Program-made: the position numbers and the translations under genes
Shown: positions 19,061 through 28,063 of the stretch, piece after piece
Numbering within the stretch: position 1 is the stretch's first letter
How the letters are laid out: every line of letters starts with the position of its first letter
Notes under the pieces: generated by a model
What the model was told of the DNA's origin: nothing
Seen by the model: only the letters and a program-made list of their open reading frames with translations
Databases searched by the model: none
DNA from: Sphingobacteriales bacterium
GTDB taxonomy: Bacteria; Bacteroidota; Bacteroidia; Chitinophagales; UBA2359
DNA length: 64,000 nucleotides
Direction of reading: 5' to 3'
Assembly (NCBI GenBank): GCA_016706405.1
Contig: JADJJT010000003.1
Coordinates: 372,001 to 436,000, forward strand

Positions 19061-20092
19061 CTATTCCTTTTGCCATATTGCCTCAAAATACCCACCGGTT
19101 TCTGCCATTCGCCTGTGGGCTTGGTAGGCATCGTGGGTTTCTTTTAAGGTATACCCTTTAAGCATATTGTCATAGTCGTAAAAGGTGGTTGGTTTTACTA
19201 CACCCGATGTGTTGTGGCTTTCTTTTCCTTTTTGAGCTTGCAACAAATAAATCCAGTTTACATTACCTAATACACTACTGAGATAATTTTTTACAATTTC
19301 GGGTTCCATTTCGCCAAAACTTGCGGCGTTCCAAAAAACATCGGCTTTAAAGTTTTTTAGTAAAGGAAATTGCCAACTACTAAACATATAAACTTTACCT
19401 TTTTCTAAATTATCGAGGTTTTTCATTTCCAAGGTTTTTTCTGATGATACTATATTTGCTGCGCCGAGTGCTTGTGTTAAATAATGCTCGCAGAGATAAA
19501 GGGGAGCAGGCAAATCAAAACAAAGAACAGTTAAATTTGGGTATGCTTTTTTTAATATTTCAACTTGGTGTCCGGATCCGGAACCCAACTCAATCAATAT
19601 TTCATTTCCGGAAAATTTGATATGCTTTTGTGCAAAGCAATACCGTATATAAAATCCCAAAAACTGCATGGTATAAGCTTTGCCGTTTATTGTAAACAAG
19701 TCATTTGGCTTGCCGTAAGTGCAAACTTCTAAGTTTTCAATAGAAACAGCGTTGTTAAGTTCGCCTAAAAACAAGCAATTTCGGTATGCTATATCGCGAA
19801 TATTATTTATATTAATCGAATAGGGTAAAATTGAACGGTTTGTGATAAATAGTTTTCTTATTAAGGATAAAAGCCATTTTTTATATTTGGGTACAGAATG
19901 ATGGTAATGGTATATTGTTTCGGTAAAGCCAAAAGTGCCAAAAAGTGGGTAGCTGCCGTTTCTAAATTGGGTTAGGTCTGCTTTTTTAATTTCATTTACT
20001 AATAATTGGTGGTATTTCTCCCAGTATCTTGTAGTTTGGTATTCGGCAGGGGCAGAGTTATACGCCGCCATTAGTTTATCTAAGTGCTCCAT
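19061..20092 (-). CDS. Putative sugar O-methyltransferase
   Basis: A 343-residue protein with a class I SAM-binding core. Motif I is ILIELGSGSGHQVEIL at about 173-188, followed by LTVLCFDLPAPLYL (motif II, acidic residue in FDLP). The N-terminal region and the C-terminal Y.H/RRMAETGGYFEA segment resemble the putative sugar O-methyltransferase family (TIGR04371 type), usually found in surface polysaccharide loci. No glycosyltransferases surround it here, so the substrate is unknown. Confidence 0.75.
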   Translation of the reverse strand: MEHLDKLMAAYNSAPAEYQTTRYWEKYHQLLVNEIKKADLTQFRNGSYPLFGTFGFTETIYHYHHSVPKYKKWLLSLIRKLFITNRSILPYSININNIRDIAYRNCLFLGELNNAVSIENLEVCTYGKPNDLFTINGKAYTMQFLGFYIRYCFAQKHIKFSGNEILIELGSGSGHQVEILKKAYPNLTVLCFDLPAPLYLCEHYLTQALGAANIVSSEKTLEMKNLDNLEKGKVYMFSSWQFPLLKNFKADVFWNAASFGEMEPEIVKNYLSSVLGNVNWIYLLQAQKGKESHNTSGVVKPTTFYDYDNMLKGYTLKETHDAYQAHRRMAETGGYFEAIWQKE

Positions 20093-20358
20093 GCAATTAA
20101 AGTTTGATGATAATTATTAATAAATGGCAATATTAGCACTTTTTATTTATTTTTAAATGATTTTTTTGGTTTTTTTACAAAAATAGACAAGACAAGGAAC
20201 GGGCTTAAAATTATTTACAGGCGGCAAATTTTTGAGCCATTCTACTTTCAAAAAAATATATACCTTTGCGCAAATAAGCTTAAAGCCGTGCGACTTGGTG
20301 TGTGATTAGAAAAGAAAGTTTCCTTGCCATGTTTAAGTCTAATCGTTCCGGCCAAAAC
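20093..20358. other. Spacer with an isolated strong -7 element
   Basis: No ORF with family resemblance. TACCTTTG at 20271-20278 is a perfect -7 match followed by about 190 nt before ccoS. It could drive an untranslated leader, a small RNA or nothing. No matching -33 TTTG lies at 17-23 nt; TTTC at 20245-20248 is the nearest. Confidence 0.4.
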
Positions 20359-20372
20359 ATGACATTTATCAT
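20359..20372 (+). promoter_or_regulatory. Candidate Crp/Fnr operator upstream of ccoS
   Basis: ATGACATTTATCAT is an inverted repeat (ATGA-N6-TCAT) centred about 50 bp upstream of the ccoS -7 element, so near -61 to -65, where Crp/Fnr class I activators bind. Nearly the same core occurs at 31333-31346. Confidence 0.45.
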
Positions 20373-20394
20373 TATCCCCCCTGAGAAACATCAT

Positions 20395-20424
20395 TTTGCA
20401 CACCCATTAATTACAGCATCTTTG
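20395..20424 (+). promoter_or_regulatory. Candidate ccoS promoter (TTTG N18 CATCTTTG)
   Basis: TTTG at 20395-20398 and CATCTTTG at 20417-20424 are spaced 18 nt apart. The pair matches the Bacteroidota -33/-7 pattern except for C instead of T at the first -7 position. It lies 40 bp before ccoS. Confidence 0.5.
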
Positions 20425-20463
20425 CACTTATATTTGTAACTAATACTGTCTATTTAAAAAAAA

Positions 20464-20610
20464 ATGAGCGTTCTTGTTATTTTGCTTTTAGCAAGCATGA
20501 GTTTAGCCGGAGGTTTTTTAGCAGCCTTTTTGTGGGCAGTTGGCAATGGGCAGTTAGATGATACAGACTCGCCAAGTGTCCGAATTTTAAATGATGAGGA
20601 TACAATTTAA
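20464..20610 (+). CDS. ccoS: cbb3 oxidase maturation protein CcoS
   Basis: A 48-residue single-span membrane protein. It starts MSVLVILLLASMSLAGGFLA and has the CcoS features G-G-x-x-A-x-x-x-A-F-L-W-A, then the polar tail GQLDDTDSPS, where GQ-DD is characteristic of the family. CcoS is needed to insert heme and copper into the cbb3 oxidase. It lies 65 bp upstream of ccoNO and is the first gene of the operon, behind a candidate promoter and Crp/Fnr-like site. Confidence 0.92.
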   Translation: MSVLVILLLASMSLAGGFLAAFLWAVGNGQLDDTDSPSVRILNDEDTI

Positions 20611-20675
20611 TTTTTTTTAATTAATACGATAACACCGCTAAGAACAATACCTATTTTTTAAGCATTGTACTATTT

Positions 20676-22859
20676 ATGGATACCAATCAAAACAAAAATC
20701 CACAACAAATTGAAAATTTTAATTACGACAACTCCATTGTAAAGCTCTTTGCCGGAGCAACCGTTTTTTGGGGTGTGGTAGGCATGTTAGCAGGCCTTTG
20801 GATAGCATTAGCACTCGTTTTTCCGGCCATGAACTTAGACTTACCTTATACTACCTTCGGTAGGGTTAGGCCCGTTCATACCAATGCTGTTATTTTTGCC
20901 TTTGTAGGGAATACCATATTTATGGGTGTTTACTACTCCTTACAACGTCTTTGCAAGGCGCGAATGTATAGCGACCTGTTAAGCAAAATACATTTTTGGG
21001 GGTGGCAAAGCATTATTGTTATAGGCGCAATTACCTTACTTTTAGGCTTTACATCAAGCAAAGAATACGCCGAATTAGAATGGCCCATAGACATAGCAAT
21101 AACACTGATATGGGTTTTGTTTGGTATCAACTTGTTTGGTACTATAATACAGCGCCGCGAAAAACATATTTATGTAGGTATTTGGTTTTATATTGCAACC
21201 TGGGTAACCGTTGCCCTTTTGCATATTGTAAACTCTTTGGCAATTCCAGTTTCACTGTTTAAAAGTTATTCGCTTTTTGCCGGTGTTCAAGATGCCCTCG
21301 TTCAATGGTGGTACGGGCATAATGCCGTAGCGTTCTTTTTAACTACGCCCTATTTGGGCTTGATGTATTATTTTTTACCCAAAGCCGCCGAAAGACCCGT
21401 TTACTCGTATCGCCTGTCGATACTGCACTTTTGGACGCTTATATTTTTATATATTTGGGCAGGCCCGCACCACCTGCTTTATACTGCCCTGCCCGACTGG
21501 GCGCAATCTTTAGGCGTTGTTTTCTCATTCATGCTTATTGTACCCTCTTGGGGCGGTATGCTAAACGGGCTGCTTACGTTAAGAGGTGCCTGGGATAAAG
21601 TGCGCGAAGATGCCATCTTAAAATTTATGGTTGTAGCTGTTACCGGATATGGAATGGCAACGTTTGAAGGCCCCATGCTTTCGCTTAAAAACTTTAATGC
21701 CATAGCGCATTTTACCGACTGGATTATAGGGCACGTTCATATAGGTGCTTTAGCTTGGAATGGGTTCTTAACCTTCGGAATTTTATACTGGTTGGTTCCT
21801 CGAATATTTCAAACCAATTTATACTCTAAAAAATTAGCTAACTGGCATTTTATAATAGGCACTATTGGTATTTTGTTTTATGCCATTCCGCTGTATTGGG
21901 CAGGTTTTATGCAAAGTATGATGTGGAAACAATTTACCCCCGAAGGGCAACTGCAATATCAGTTTTTAGAAACTGTAACTTATATGAAACCGTTTTATGC
22001 GTTGCGCTCTTTTGGCGGTTCGTTATATATTGTAGGGGTATTTATTATGATATACAACCTGTACAAAACCATAGCTTCCGGAAATTTTTTGGCAAACGAG
22101 CCTGCCTCGGCCTACCCCTTGGCAGTTAGCGAAGACCACCACTCGGGAGGACATTGGCATAGATGGATAGAAAGTCGCCCCGTTACCATGTTGGTAGTCA
22201 GTTTAATTGTGGTAGCCATTGGCGGTTTAGTTGAGTTAGTACCTACTTTTTTAATTAAATCGAACGTGCCTAATATTGCAGCTGTAAAACCATATACCCC
22301 ACTTGAACTTCAGGGGCGCGATATTTATGTACGCGAAGGATGTTACACTTGCCACACTCAAATGGTGCGCCCGTTTAGGTCAGAAATTGAAAGATATGGC
22401 GAATACTCTAAGGCTGGCGAGTTTATTTACGACCGCCCATTTCAATGGGGCAGCAAACGCACAGGGCCCGATTTGGCACGTATAGGCGGCAAATACCCCG
22501 ACTCATGGCATTTTAACCACATGCTTAACCCACAAGATTTTACACCTGGTTCAATTATGCCCCCCTACCCTTGGCTTTTTGACTGCCAAATAGACGAAGC
22601 ATCAACGCCCGGAAAAATTAGGGCGATGGCAAGTTTAGGTGTGCCATATCCTAAAGATTACGATGCAGTTGCCAACGAAGATTTAAATAAACAAGCCAAC
22701 GAAATTGCCGCTCGTTTAAAGAAAGACAATATTACTATTGCGCCCAATACCGAAATAGTAGCCATAATTGCCTATTTGCAGCGTTTGGGTAAAGATATTA
22801 AAGCCGAAAATGAAAAACAACTGCAAGCAAAAGAAACTACTTCTAAATCCGGAAATTAA
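20676..22859 (+). CDS. ccoNO: cbb3-type cytochrome c oxidase, fused CcoN-CcoO
   Basis: A 727-residue fusion of catalytic subunit CcoN (about 1-470) and the mono-heme c subunit CcoO (about 495-727). CcoN shows a heme b ligand at H68 (RPVHTN), CuB ligands at H215 and H265/H266 (YGHNAVAF, GPHHLLY) and heme ligands at H353/H355 (GHVHIGALAW). The CcoO part has one membrane anchor near 503-522, heme-binding CYTCH at 556-560 and the conserved MPPYPWLF axial-Met region. The enzyme reduces O2 to water and pumps protons at low oxygen. N-O fusions are common in Bacteroidota. Confidence 0.97.
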   Translation: MDTNQNKNPQQIENFNYDNSIVKLFAGATVFWGVVGMLAGLWIALALVFPAMNLDLPYTTFGRVRPVHTNAVIFAFVGNTIFMGVYYSLQRLCKARMYSDLLSKIHFWGWQSIIVIGAITLLLGFTSSKEYAELEWPIDIAITLIWVLFGINLFGTIIQRREKHIYVGIWFYIATWVTVALLHIVNSLAIPVSLFKSYSLFAGVQDALVQWWYGHNAVAFFLTTPYLGLMYYFLPKAAERPVYSYRLSILHFWTLIFLYIWAGPHHLLYTALPDWAQSLGVVFSFMLIVPSWGGMLNGLLTLRGAWDKVREDAILKFMVVAVTGYGMATFEGPMLSLKNFNAIAHFTDWIIGHVHIGALAWNGFLTFGILYWLVPRIFQTNLYSKKLANWHFIIGTIGILFYAIPLYWAGFMQSMMWKQFTPEGQLQYQFLETVTYMKPFYALRSFGGSLYIVGVFIMIYNLYKTIASGNFLANEPASAYPLAVSEDHHSGGHWHRWIESRPVTMLVVSLIVVAIGGLVELVPTFLIKSNVPNIAAVKPYTPLELQGRDIYVREGCYTCHTQMVRPFRSEIERYGEYSKAGEFIYDRPFQWGSKRTGPDLARIGGKYPDSWHFNHMLNPQDFTPGSIMPPYPWLFDCQIDEASTPGKIRAMASLGVPYPKDYDAVANEDLNKQANEIAARLKKDNITIAPNTEIVAIIAYLQRLGKDIKAENEKQLQAKETTSKSGN

Positions 22860-22877
22860 TAACATGAAATATCAATT

Positions 22878-23090
22878 ATGAAATTCATAAACTATTTAGA
22901 GGGGATTTCGGGCATCAGTATTTTCCCTTTGATGTCTCTACTAATGTTTTTTGTAATTTTTTCAGCAGTACTTGTATGGGTAATGTTTGCCGATAAAAAT
23001 TATTTAGCTGAAATGAGCAAATTACCTCTTGACCAAACAGACCTGAACCTTAAAAAACCTACAACGCAAAGCAATGACATACTTAAATAA
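22878..23090 (+). CDS. ccoQ: Small cbb3 oxidase subunit, CcoQ-like
   Basis: A 70-residue protein with one membrane helix (about 16-36) followed by a polar tail starting FADKNYLAEMSKLPLD. The size and its place between ccoO and ccoP identify it as the CcoQ/FixQ-like subunit. Its 3' end overlaps the upstream-most ccoP start at 23074 by 17 bp, consistent with translational coupling. Confidence 0.82.
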   Translation: MKFINYLEGISGISIFPLMSLLMFFVIFSAVLVWVMFADKNYLAEMSKLPLDQTDLNLKKPTTQSNDILK

Positions 23091-24285
23091 AATGACAAAA
23101 TTGTATTTACCTACAACTATTTTTTCAGTATTGCTAAGCTTATTCACCAGCAATCAGGCTTGGGCTTTACAAACCACTACCCCTGCTTCAAATACAGACA
23201 CAGCATCCGGAGAGTTGTTATTGATCTTTTTATGTTTTTTAATGATTTTTTTGGCTGCAGTAATTTACGTTCTTAGCGATTTGATAATTAAAATTGCAAA
23301 TTCAGACATTAGTAAAAATACAAACAAAGGGCAAAAAACATTGATGGTGTTGCTGCCGTTTATATTTTCTGTTTTCTTTGCAAATACAGCCTTTGCACAA
23401 ACAACTACCACGGCTGCAACTACCGCCGTAGATCAAGGCATTGGTTTATTCAATCAAAACTATGGAGATCTTCCGGGTGGAGTCTTTTGGCTCTCGATAC
23501 TTGTTCTTGCCATAGAGTTTGGCGTTATATTTTATTTGTTGACACTTTTAAATAAATTTTTAAAAGTGCCCTCCGCAGCAAATCAAAATATAGAAGAAAG
23601 CCAAAAAGAACCTTCTATTTGGCAAAAATGGTGGGTTTGGTTTAGCGATTTAAAGCCCATGGAACGAGAAAAGGACATAATGTTTGACCATGATTTTGAC
23701 GGCATCAGAGAATTAGATAATAGTGTTCCGCCATGGATGCGCTACGGGTTCTATTTCACTATTTTGTTTGGTATTTTTTATTTGTACCGCTATCATGTAG
23801 TACAAACAGCACCTTTGCAATTAGAAGAACTGGCATTAGAATATAAGGCTGCGGAAGCAGAAATTGCAAAACTTCACTCCCAAAAAGGTACAGCTGCCAT
23901 TGACGAAAACACCGTAACCCTTTTAACAGATAACCCAAGTGTTGAGAATGGAAAAACGCTTTACATAAACACTTGTGCGGCCTGCCACGGGCAAAAAGGC
24001 GAGGGCGGCGTAGGGCCTAACCTTACTGATGATTATTGGATTCATGGGGGCAGCCTAAAAGATATATTTAAAACAGTTAAATATGGGGTTCCTGACAAAG
24101 GCATGGTGCCTTGGCAAACAACCCTAAGCGGTACGCAAATGCAACAGGTTTCGAGCTTCGTAAAAACTTTGCACGGAACAAATCCATCTAATGCAAAAGA
24201 AAAACAAGGCGAACTTTTTAAAGAAAACGCCGATAGTGCGGCAGTAAACACGCCGGCAAAGAAAGATACTGCTACTGCCAAATAA
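23074..24285 (+). CDS. ccoP: cbb3 oxidase cytochrome c subunit CcoP, mono-heme
   Basis: A 403-residue cytochrome c subunit. An N-terminal extension holds a signal-like segment (about 10-31), one hydrophobic helix (48-72) and a second signal-like stretch (90-109). The conserved CcoP N-domain helices follow (about 138-160 and 223-240) with DGIRELDNSVPPWM, a CcoP hallmark. One c-type heme site, CAACH at 301-305, is present with the likely axial Met in KGMVPW (344). Proteobacterial CcoP has two CxxCH motifs; this one has a single site. Translation may start at the ATG at 23092 rather than at 23074. Confidence 0.93.
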   Translation: MTYLNKMTKLYLPTTIFSVLLSLFTSNQAWALQTTTPASNTDTASGELLLIFLCFLMIFLAAVIYVLSDLIIKIANSDISKNTNKGQKTLMVLLPFIFSVFFANTAFAQTTTTAATTAVDQGIGLFNQNYGDLPGGVFWLSILVLAIEFGVIFYLLTLLNKFLKVPSAANQNIEESQKEPSIWQKWWVWFSDLKPMEREKDIMFDHDFDGIRELDNSVPPWMRYGFYFTILFGIFYLYRYHVVQTAPLQLEELALEYKAAEAEIAKLHSQKGTAAIDENTVTLLTDNPSVENGKTLYINTCAACHGQKGEGGVGPNLTDDYWIHGGSLKDIFKTVKYGVPDKGMVPWQTTLSGTQMQQVSSFVKTLHGTNPSNAKEKQGELFKENADSAAVNTPAKKDTATAK

Positions 24286-24332
24286 ACACTATCAATGTGT
24301 TTATTTTATATATCTAATAAGGAAATAGTATT

Positions 24333-24387
24333 AAATCCGGATGACTGAAAGCAATATCTTATCATTTGTTTTTTTTATATCCGGATT
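24333..24387 (+). terminator. Inverted repeat between ccoP and ccoG
   Basis: AAATCCGGAT (24333-24342) and its exact complement ATCCGGATTT (24378-24387) can form a 10-bp stem followed by T residues. Each arm carries a TCCGGA palindrome. The loop is 35 nt, long for a terminator, so this may be an attenuator or a by-product of the iterated palindrome. Confidence 0.35.
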
Positions 24388-24455
24388 TTTACCTCTACAT
24401 ACAGTTTCAATTTATTGCTTTAAATTGCAAGTTTACCTAAATATAGTTTAGAATT

Positions 24456-25871
24456 ATGGCAGTTCCACCAAAGGAAGCGACAAAGCAATTTCGCGATAAA
24501 ATTTCGACAGTAAACGAACAAGGAGGCCGGGTTTGGGTCTATCCAACCAAACCTTTTGGCAAGCTATATAATGCCCGAACTGTTTTAAGCTGGGTTTATT
24601 TGGCTGTATTTATTGCCCTACCTTTCATCAAAATCAACGACCGCCCTGTTTTTTTATTTAATATTTTAGAGAGTAAATTTATATTTTTTGGCAAAGTTTT
24701 TTGGCCTCAAGACTTTTTTGTATTTGCGGTAGGCATGTTGGTATTTTTGCTTATTGTTATACTTTTTACCATAGTTTTTGGGCGAGTTTTTTGCGGCTGG
24801 GTTTGCCCACAGACCATTTTTATGGAAATGGTTTTCAGAAAAATTGAATACCTTATAGAAGGCAACGCCAACGAGCAAAAATTATTAAACAAACAACCTT
24901 GGACGGGCAAAAAAATATTTAAGAAAACACTAAAACACGTTGTATTTTTTGCCTTGGCATTTGGCATCTCAAATATTTTTTTAGCCTATATTGTGGGCGT
25001 TGACAGCCTTAAAAAAATTATCACCGAACCGCTGCAAAACCATATCACCTTATTTATATCATTGTTAGCTTTTGCCATTATATTTTACGTTGTATATGCC
25101 TTTGTGCGCGAAATAGTTTGTATTGTTATTTGCCCTTACGGCAGGCTGCAAGGTGTAATGCTCGATAAAAACTCGGTAGTGGTAGCCTACGACTATATAA
25201 GAGGCGAACCTCGCGGTAAAATAAAAAAAAATGAAGCCAGCACCGAAAACAATATGGGCGACTGTGTTGATTGTGGGCTTTGTGTAAGAGTTTGCCCTAC
25301 CAATATAGATATCCGCAACGGAACGCAATTAGAGTGTATTAACTGTACTGCTTGTATTGATGCTTGCAACAGCATAATGAGCAAGGTTAATCGCCCAAAA
25401 AACCTGATAAAATATGCCTCCGAAAACAACATAAAAAACAAGCAAAAAGTAAAGTTTACCTATCGAATGGCTGCCTACTCTGCCGCTTTGGCTATTTTAG
25501 TAGGCATTTTAACTGTTTTATTGGCTACCCGATCAGACCTCGACATAAGAGTAACACGTGCGCCCGGCACCACTTACCAAGAGTTAGAAAACAACAAAAT
25601 AAGCAACCTTTACAATATAAAAATTGCCAATAAAACTTTTAATGAACTGCCTTTTTCTCTCTCGCTTACCGAGCCATTAGGCGAAATTAAGTGGGTAAAC
25701 AATCAAAATTTAACCATACCAAAAGAAGGTATAACGCAGGGTACATTCTTTGTAACCATAGATAAAAATAAACTGTCGGGGTATAAAACAAATATAGCAA
25801 TAAAAGCATTTAGTAATAACGAGGAAATATCAACTATAAACACTACCTTTATAAGCACTTTCGATAAGTAG
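24456..25871 (+). CDS. ccoG: cbb3 assembly ferredoxin-like protein CcoG
   Basis: A 471-residue membrane Fe-S protein that acts as a cupric reductase in oxidase assembly. Membrane helices lie in 45-240 with the CGWVCPQT motif, shared with NapH/CcoG proteins. Two 4Fe-4S ferredoxin motifs (CVDCGLCVRVCP at about 269-280 and CINCTACIDAC near 296-306) follow. A further helix at about 335-355 leads to a periplasmic Ig-like domain (about 370-471). It follows ccoP by 170 bp. Confidence 0.95.
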   Translation: MAVPPKEATKQFRDKISTVNEQGGRVWVYPTKPFGKLYNARTVLSWVYLAVFIALPFIKINDRPVFLFNILESKFIFFGKVFWPQDFFVFAVGMLVFLLIVILFTIVFGRVFCGWVCPQTIFMEMVFRKIEYLIEGNANEQKLLNKQPWTGKKIFKKTLKHVVFFALAFGISNIFLAYIVGVDSLKKIITEPLQNHITLFISLLAFAIIFYVVYAFVREIVCIVICPYGRLQGVMLDKNSVVVAYDYIRGEPRGKIKKNEASTENNMGDCVDCGLCVRVCPTNIDIRNGTQLECINCTACIDACNSIMSKVNRPKNLIKYASENNIKNKQKVKFTYRMAAYSAALAILVGILTVLLATRSDLDIRVTRAPGTTYQELENNKISNLYNIKIANKTFNELPFSLSLTEPLGEIKWVNNQNLTIPKEGITQGTFFVTIDKNKLSGYKTNIAIKAFSNNEEISTINTTFISTFDK

Positions 25872-25917
25872 TGCTTAAAACATACCAACTTTTTTTTCAA
25901 TTATAAAAACTATCGTC

Positions 25918-26742
25918 ATGCGTAAAATTATTGTTGCCTTTGATGGGCTAAATTTTTCAGAAACGGCATTGCAATATGCTATTTATTTAAGCGAAAAACA
26001 ACCCTCGGTGCTTGTTGGTGTTTTTTTGAACGAATTATACTATTTGCCCCAACCCGGCCTTATGTTTCCGGATGTGCCCATTTGGGCTAAAGAAGATGAG
26101 GAATTTACTGCCGAACATCAAAAAATTGAACAGCAGTTTGCAAGTATATGCGAACAGGCAGGCGTAAGTTTCCGGATTCATAACGATTTGCAAGATAATG
26201 TGCTGCAATCGCTTATCGAAGAAACCCGTTTTGCCGATTTACTTATAATTAGCAGCGAACGTTTTTATATTAATTTTTTTGAAGACATACTGAATGATGC
26301 TTTAAAAACAACCCTCGAACGAGCCGAATGTCCGGTATTAGTAGTTCCGGAAACAATGACCCCTTTCGACAATATCGTTTTAACTTACCAAAATCACCCT
26401 TCATCTGTTTACGCCATTAAACAATTTAGCTATGTGATGCCCGCGCTTACCAATTTACCCGCCCATTTGGTAAATGTTACAAACAGCAATAGCGATACAA
26501 ATTTACCCGAGCAAGACCGATTAACCGAATGGGCTGTTAAGCATTTTTCAAACTTAAACATTAACCAACTACATGGCAAAAACATTGAAAAAACCCTTGT
26601 AGAATGGGTGGCTTCCATAACAAACCCCATTATAGTGATGGGCTCGTTTTCGCGCAGTATGATATCGCAGCTTTTTAAAGAAAGTTTAGCCAGCAATATC
26701 ATATCGCAACACAAAATACCCGTTTTTATTGCTCACAAATAA
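25918..26742 (+). CDS. Tandem universal stress protein (UspA family)
   Basis: A 274-residue cytoplasmic protein with two Usp domains. The first (1-145) starts IIVAFDGLNFSETALQYA and ends ERAECPVLVVPE. The second (about 148-274) is more divergent and ends IISQHKIPVFIAHK. The classic ATP-binding G-x2-G-x9-G(S/T) motif is not clear in either half; the second has MGSFSRSMIS. It sits 46 bp after ccoG and 27 bp before ccoH, so it is transcribed within the cco operon and probably linked to oxygen limitation. Confidence 0.85.
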   Translation: MRKIIVAFDGLNFSETALQYAIYLSEKQPSVLVGVFLNELYYLPQPGLMFPDVPIWAKEDEEFTAEHQKIEQQFASICEQAGVSFRIHNDLQDNVLQSLIEETRFADLLIISSERFYINFFEDILNDALKTTLERAECPVLVVPETMTPFDNIVLTYQNHPSSVYAIKQFSYVMPALTNLPAHLVNVTNSNSDTNLPEQDRLTEWAVKHFSNLNINQLHGKNIEKTLVEWVASITNPIIVMGSFSRSMISQLFKESLASNIISQHKIPVFIAHK

Positions 26743-26769
26743 GATGATAATTTTAGAATAAAATATTTT

Positions 26770-27204
26770 ATGAATTGGGGCTATCGAATAATACTTGTTT
26801 ATATACTGTTTATTTCCGGAGTTTTTACTGCCATTTATGTTGCTTTTAATCAGGAAATAGATTTAGTATCAACCGATTATTATGCTCAGGAACTTAAATT
26901 TCAGAACGTAATAGACGGCAAAAATAATTTGGCAAGTTTACCTACTCCCGTAAAAATAGTTGAAAATGAAACTGCCTTTGAACTGCAATTACCAAACGAG
27001 TTTACCGGAAAAAATATAAAAGGCGAAGCATGGTTTTACTACCCCACAAATGCCAAACTCGATAAAAAATTCGATTTAGCCGCACTTTCAAATAATACTA
27101 TTTCTATTAACAGGCAACAAATTGCAAAAGGAAACGGCATTATTAAATTGCAATTTGTTGCCGATGACGTACCTTACTACTACGAACAACAGTTTAAAAA
27201 CTAA
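26770..27204 (+). CDS. ccoH: FixH/CcoH family protein
   Basis: A 144-residue protein with one N-terminal membrane helix (about 4-26) and a short periplasmic domain. It shows the FixH hallmarks VSTDYYAQELKFQ near residue 37 and a GxxxLxFVADD-like end. CcoH stabilises assembling cbb3 oxidase and is normally encoded beside ccoG, as here. Confidence 0.88.
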   Translation: MNWGYRIILVYILFISGVFTAIYVAFNQEIDLVSTDYYAQELKFQNVIDGKNNLASLPTPVKIVENETAFELQLPNEFTGKNIKGEAWFYYPTNAKLDKKFDLAALSNNTISINRQQIAKGNGIIKLQFVADDVPYYYEQQFKN

Positions 27205-27252
27205 CTACCTAAGCAAAGAATCTACTATTATTACCTTTAAGTTAATTTAATC

Positions 27253-27960
27253 ATGTTATCGGCTATTGGCTCGGCGTTATTATTAGGTTTTATGGGTAGT
27301 TTTCATTGTTTGGGTATGTGTGGCCCTTTGGTTATTAATTTGCCGCTACCTGCCTCAAACAGTCAAAGAATATTAGCCGTATTAGTTTATCATTCAGGGC
27401 GCACGTTGGCTTATGCACTTATGGGGGCTGCCGTTGGGTTGCTGGGGCATCAAATAGCCATTGCAGGTTACCAGCAAATACTATCGGTTGTAATTGGGGT
27501 GCTATTGTTGGCAACACTTATAGCTACCCGATTTAAATATGCTTTGCACATGCCAAAATTTTTTGACGGCATAAGTGCAAAAATTGTTGCAAATATGAGC
27601 CATTTATTAGCAACCAAACGATGGCAAACCTTGCCGATTTTGGGTTTTTTAAACGGCCTATTGCCTTGTGGATTAGTGTATATTGGTATTGCCGGAGCTA
27701 TTGTAGCCGGCAGTGCTTTAAACGGCGCTTTGTTTATGGCTGCCTTTGGTTTTGGCACCATGCCCGCCTTAATAAGTTTGTCGTTAATTGGCAGTTCGTT
27801 AAAAAGCAATTTTAAAGCTAAATTGCGCAGTTTTATGCCGGTTGCTTTGGGCCTAATGGCTATAATTTTAATATTCCGCGGCTTAAATTTGGGAATTCCA
27901 TATTTAAGTCCCAAGATAACCGAAAATGGACAGGTGATTGCAAAACCTAAATGCCATTAA
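27253..27960 (+). CDS. DsbD-2/TauE-SafE-like membrane protein of the cco cluster
   Basis: A 235-residue protein with about six membrane helices. Conserved cysteines occur in SFHCLGMCGPL near the N-terminus and in NGLLPCGLVY in the second half. These are the signature of the DsbD_2-type family found in cbb3 clusters (often called sulfite exporter TauE/SafE), thought to handle copper or reductant during oxidase maturation. It is the last gene of the plus-strand cco run and is convergent with ccoI. Confidence 0.87.
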   Translation: MLSAIGSALLLGFMGSFHCLGMCGPLVINLPLPASNSQRILAVLVYHSGRTLAYALMGAAVGLLGHQIAIAGYQQILSVVIGVLLLATLIATRFKYALHMPKFFDGISAKIVANMSHLLATKRWQTLPILGFLNGLLPCGLVYIGIAGAIVAGSALNGALFMAAFGFGTMPALISLSLIGSSLKSNFKAKLRSFMPVALGLMAIILIFRGLNLGIPYLSPKITENGQVIAKPKCH

Positions 27961-28063
27961 ATACAGAAAGTTGCCTCTGCAAGTTTAAATCTCCGGATAA
28001 AAGCCTACTGCATAGATAGGTGTCTATATCTTAAAAATTTGGAGGTCGGGCAAATTTTCTCAA

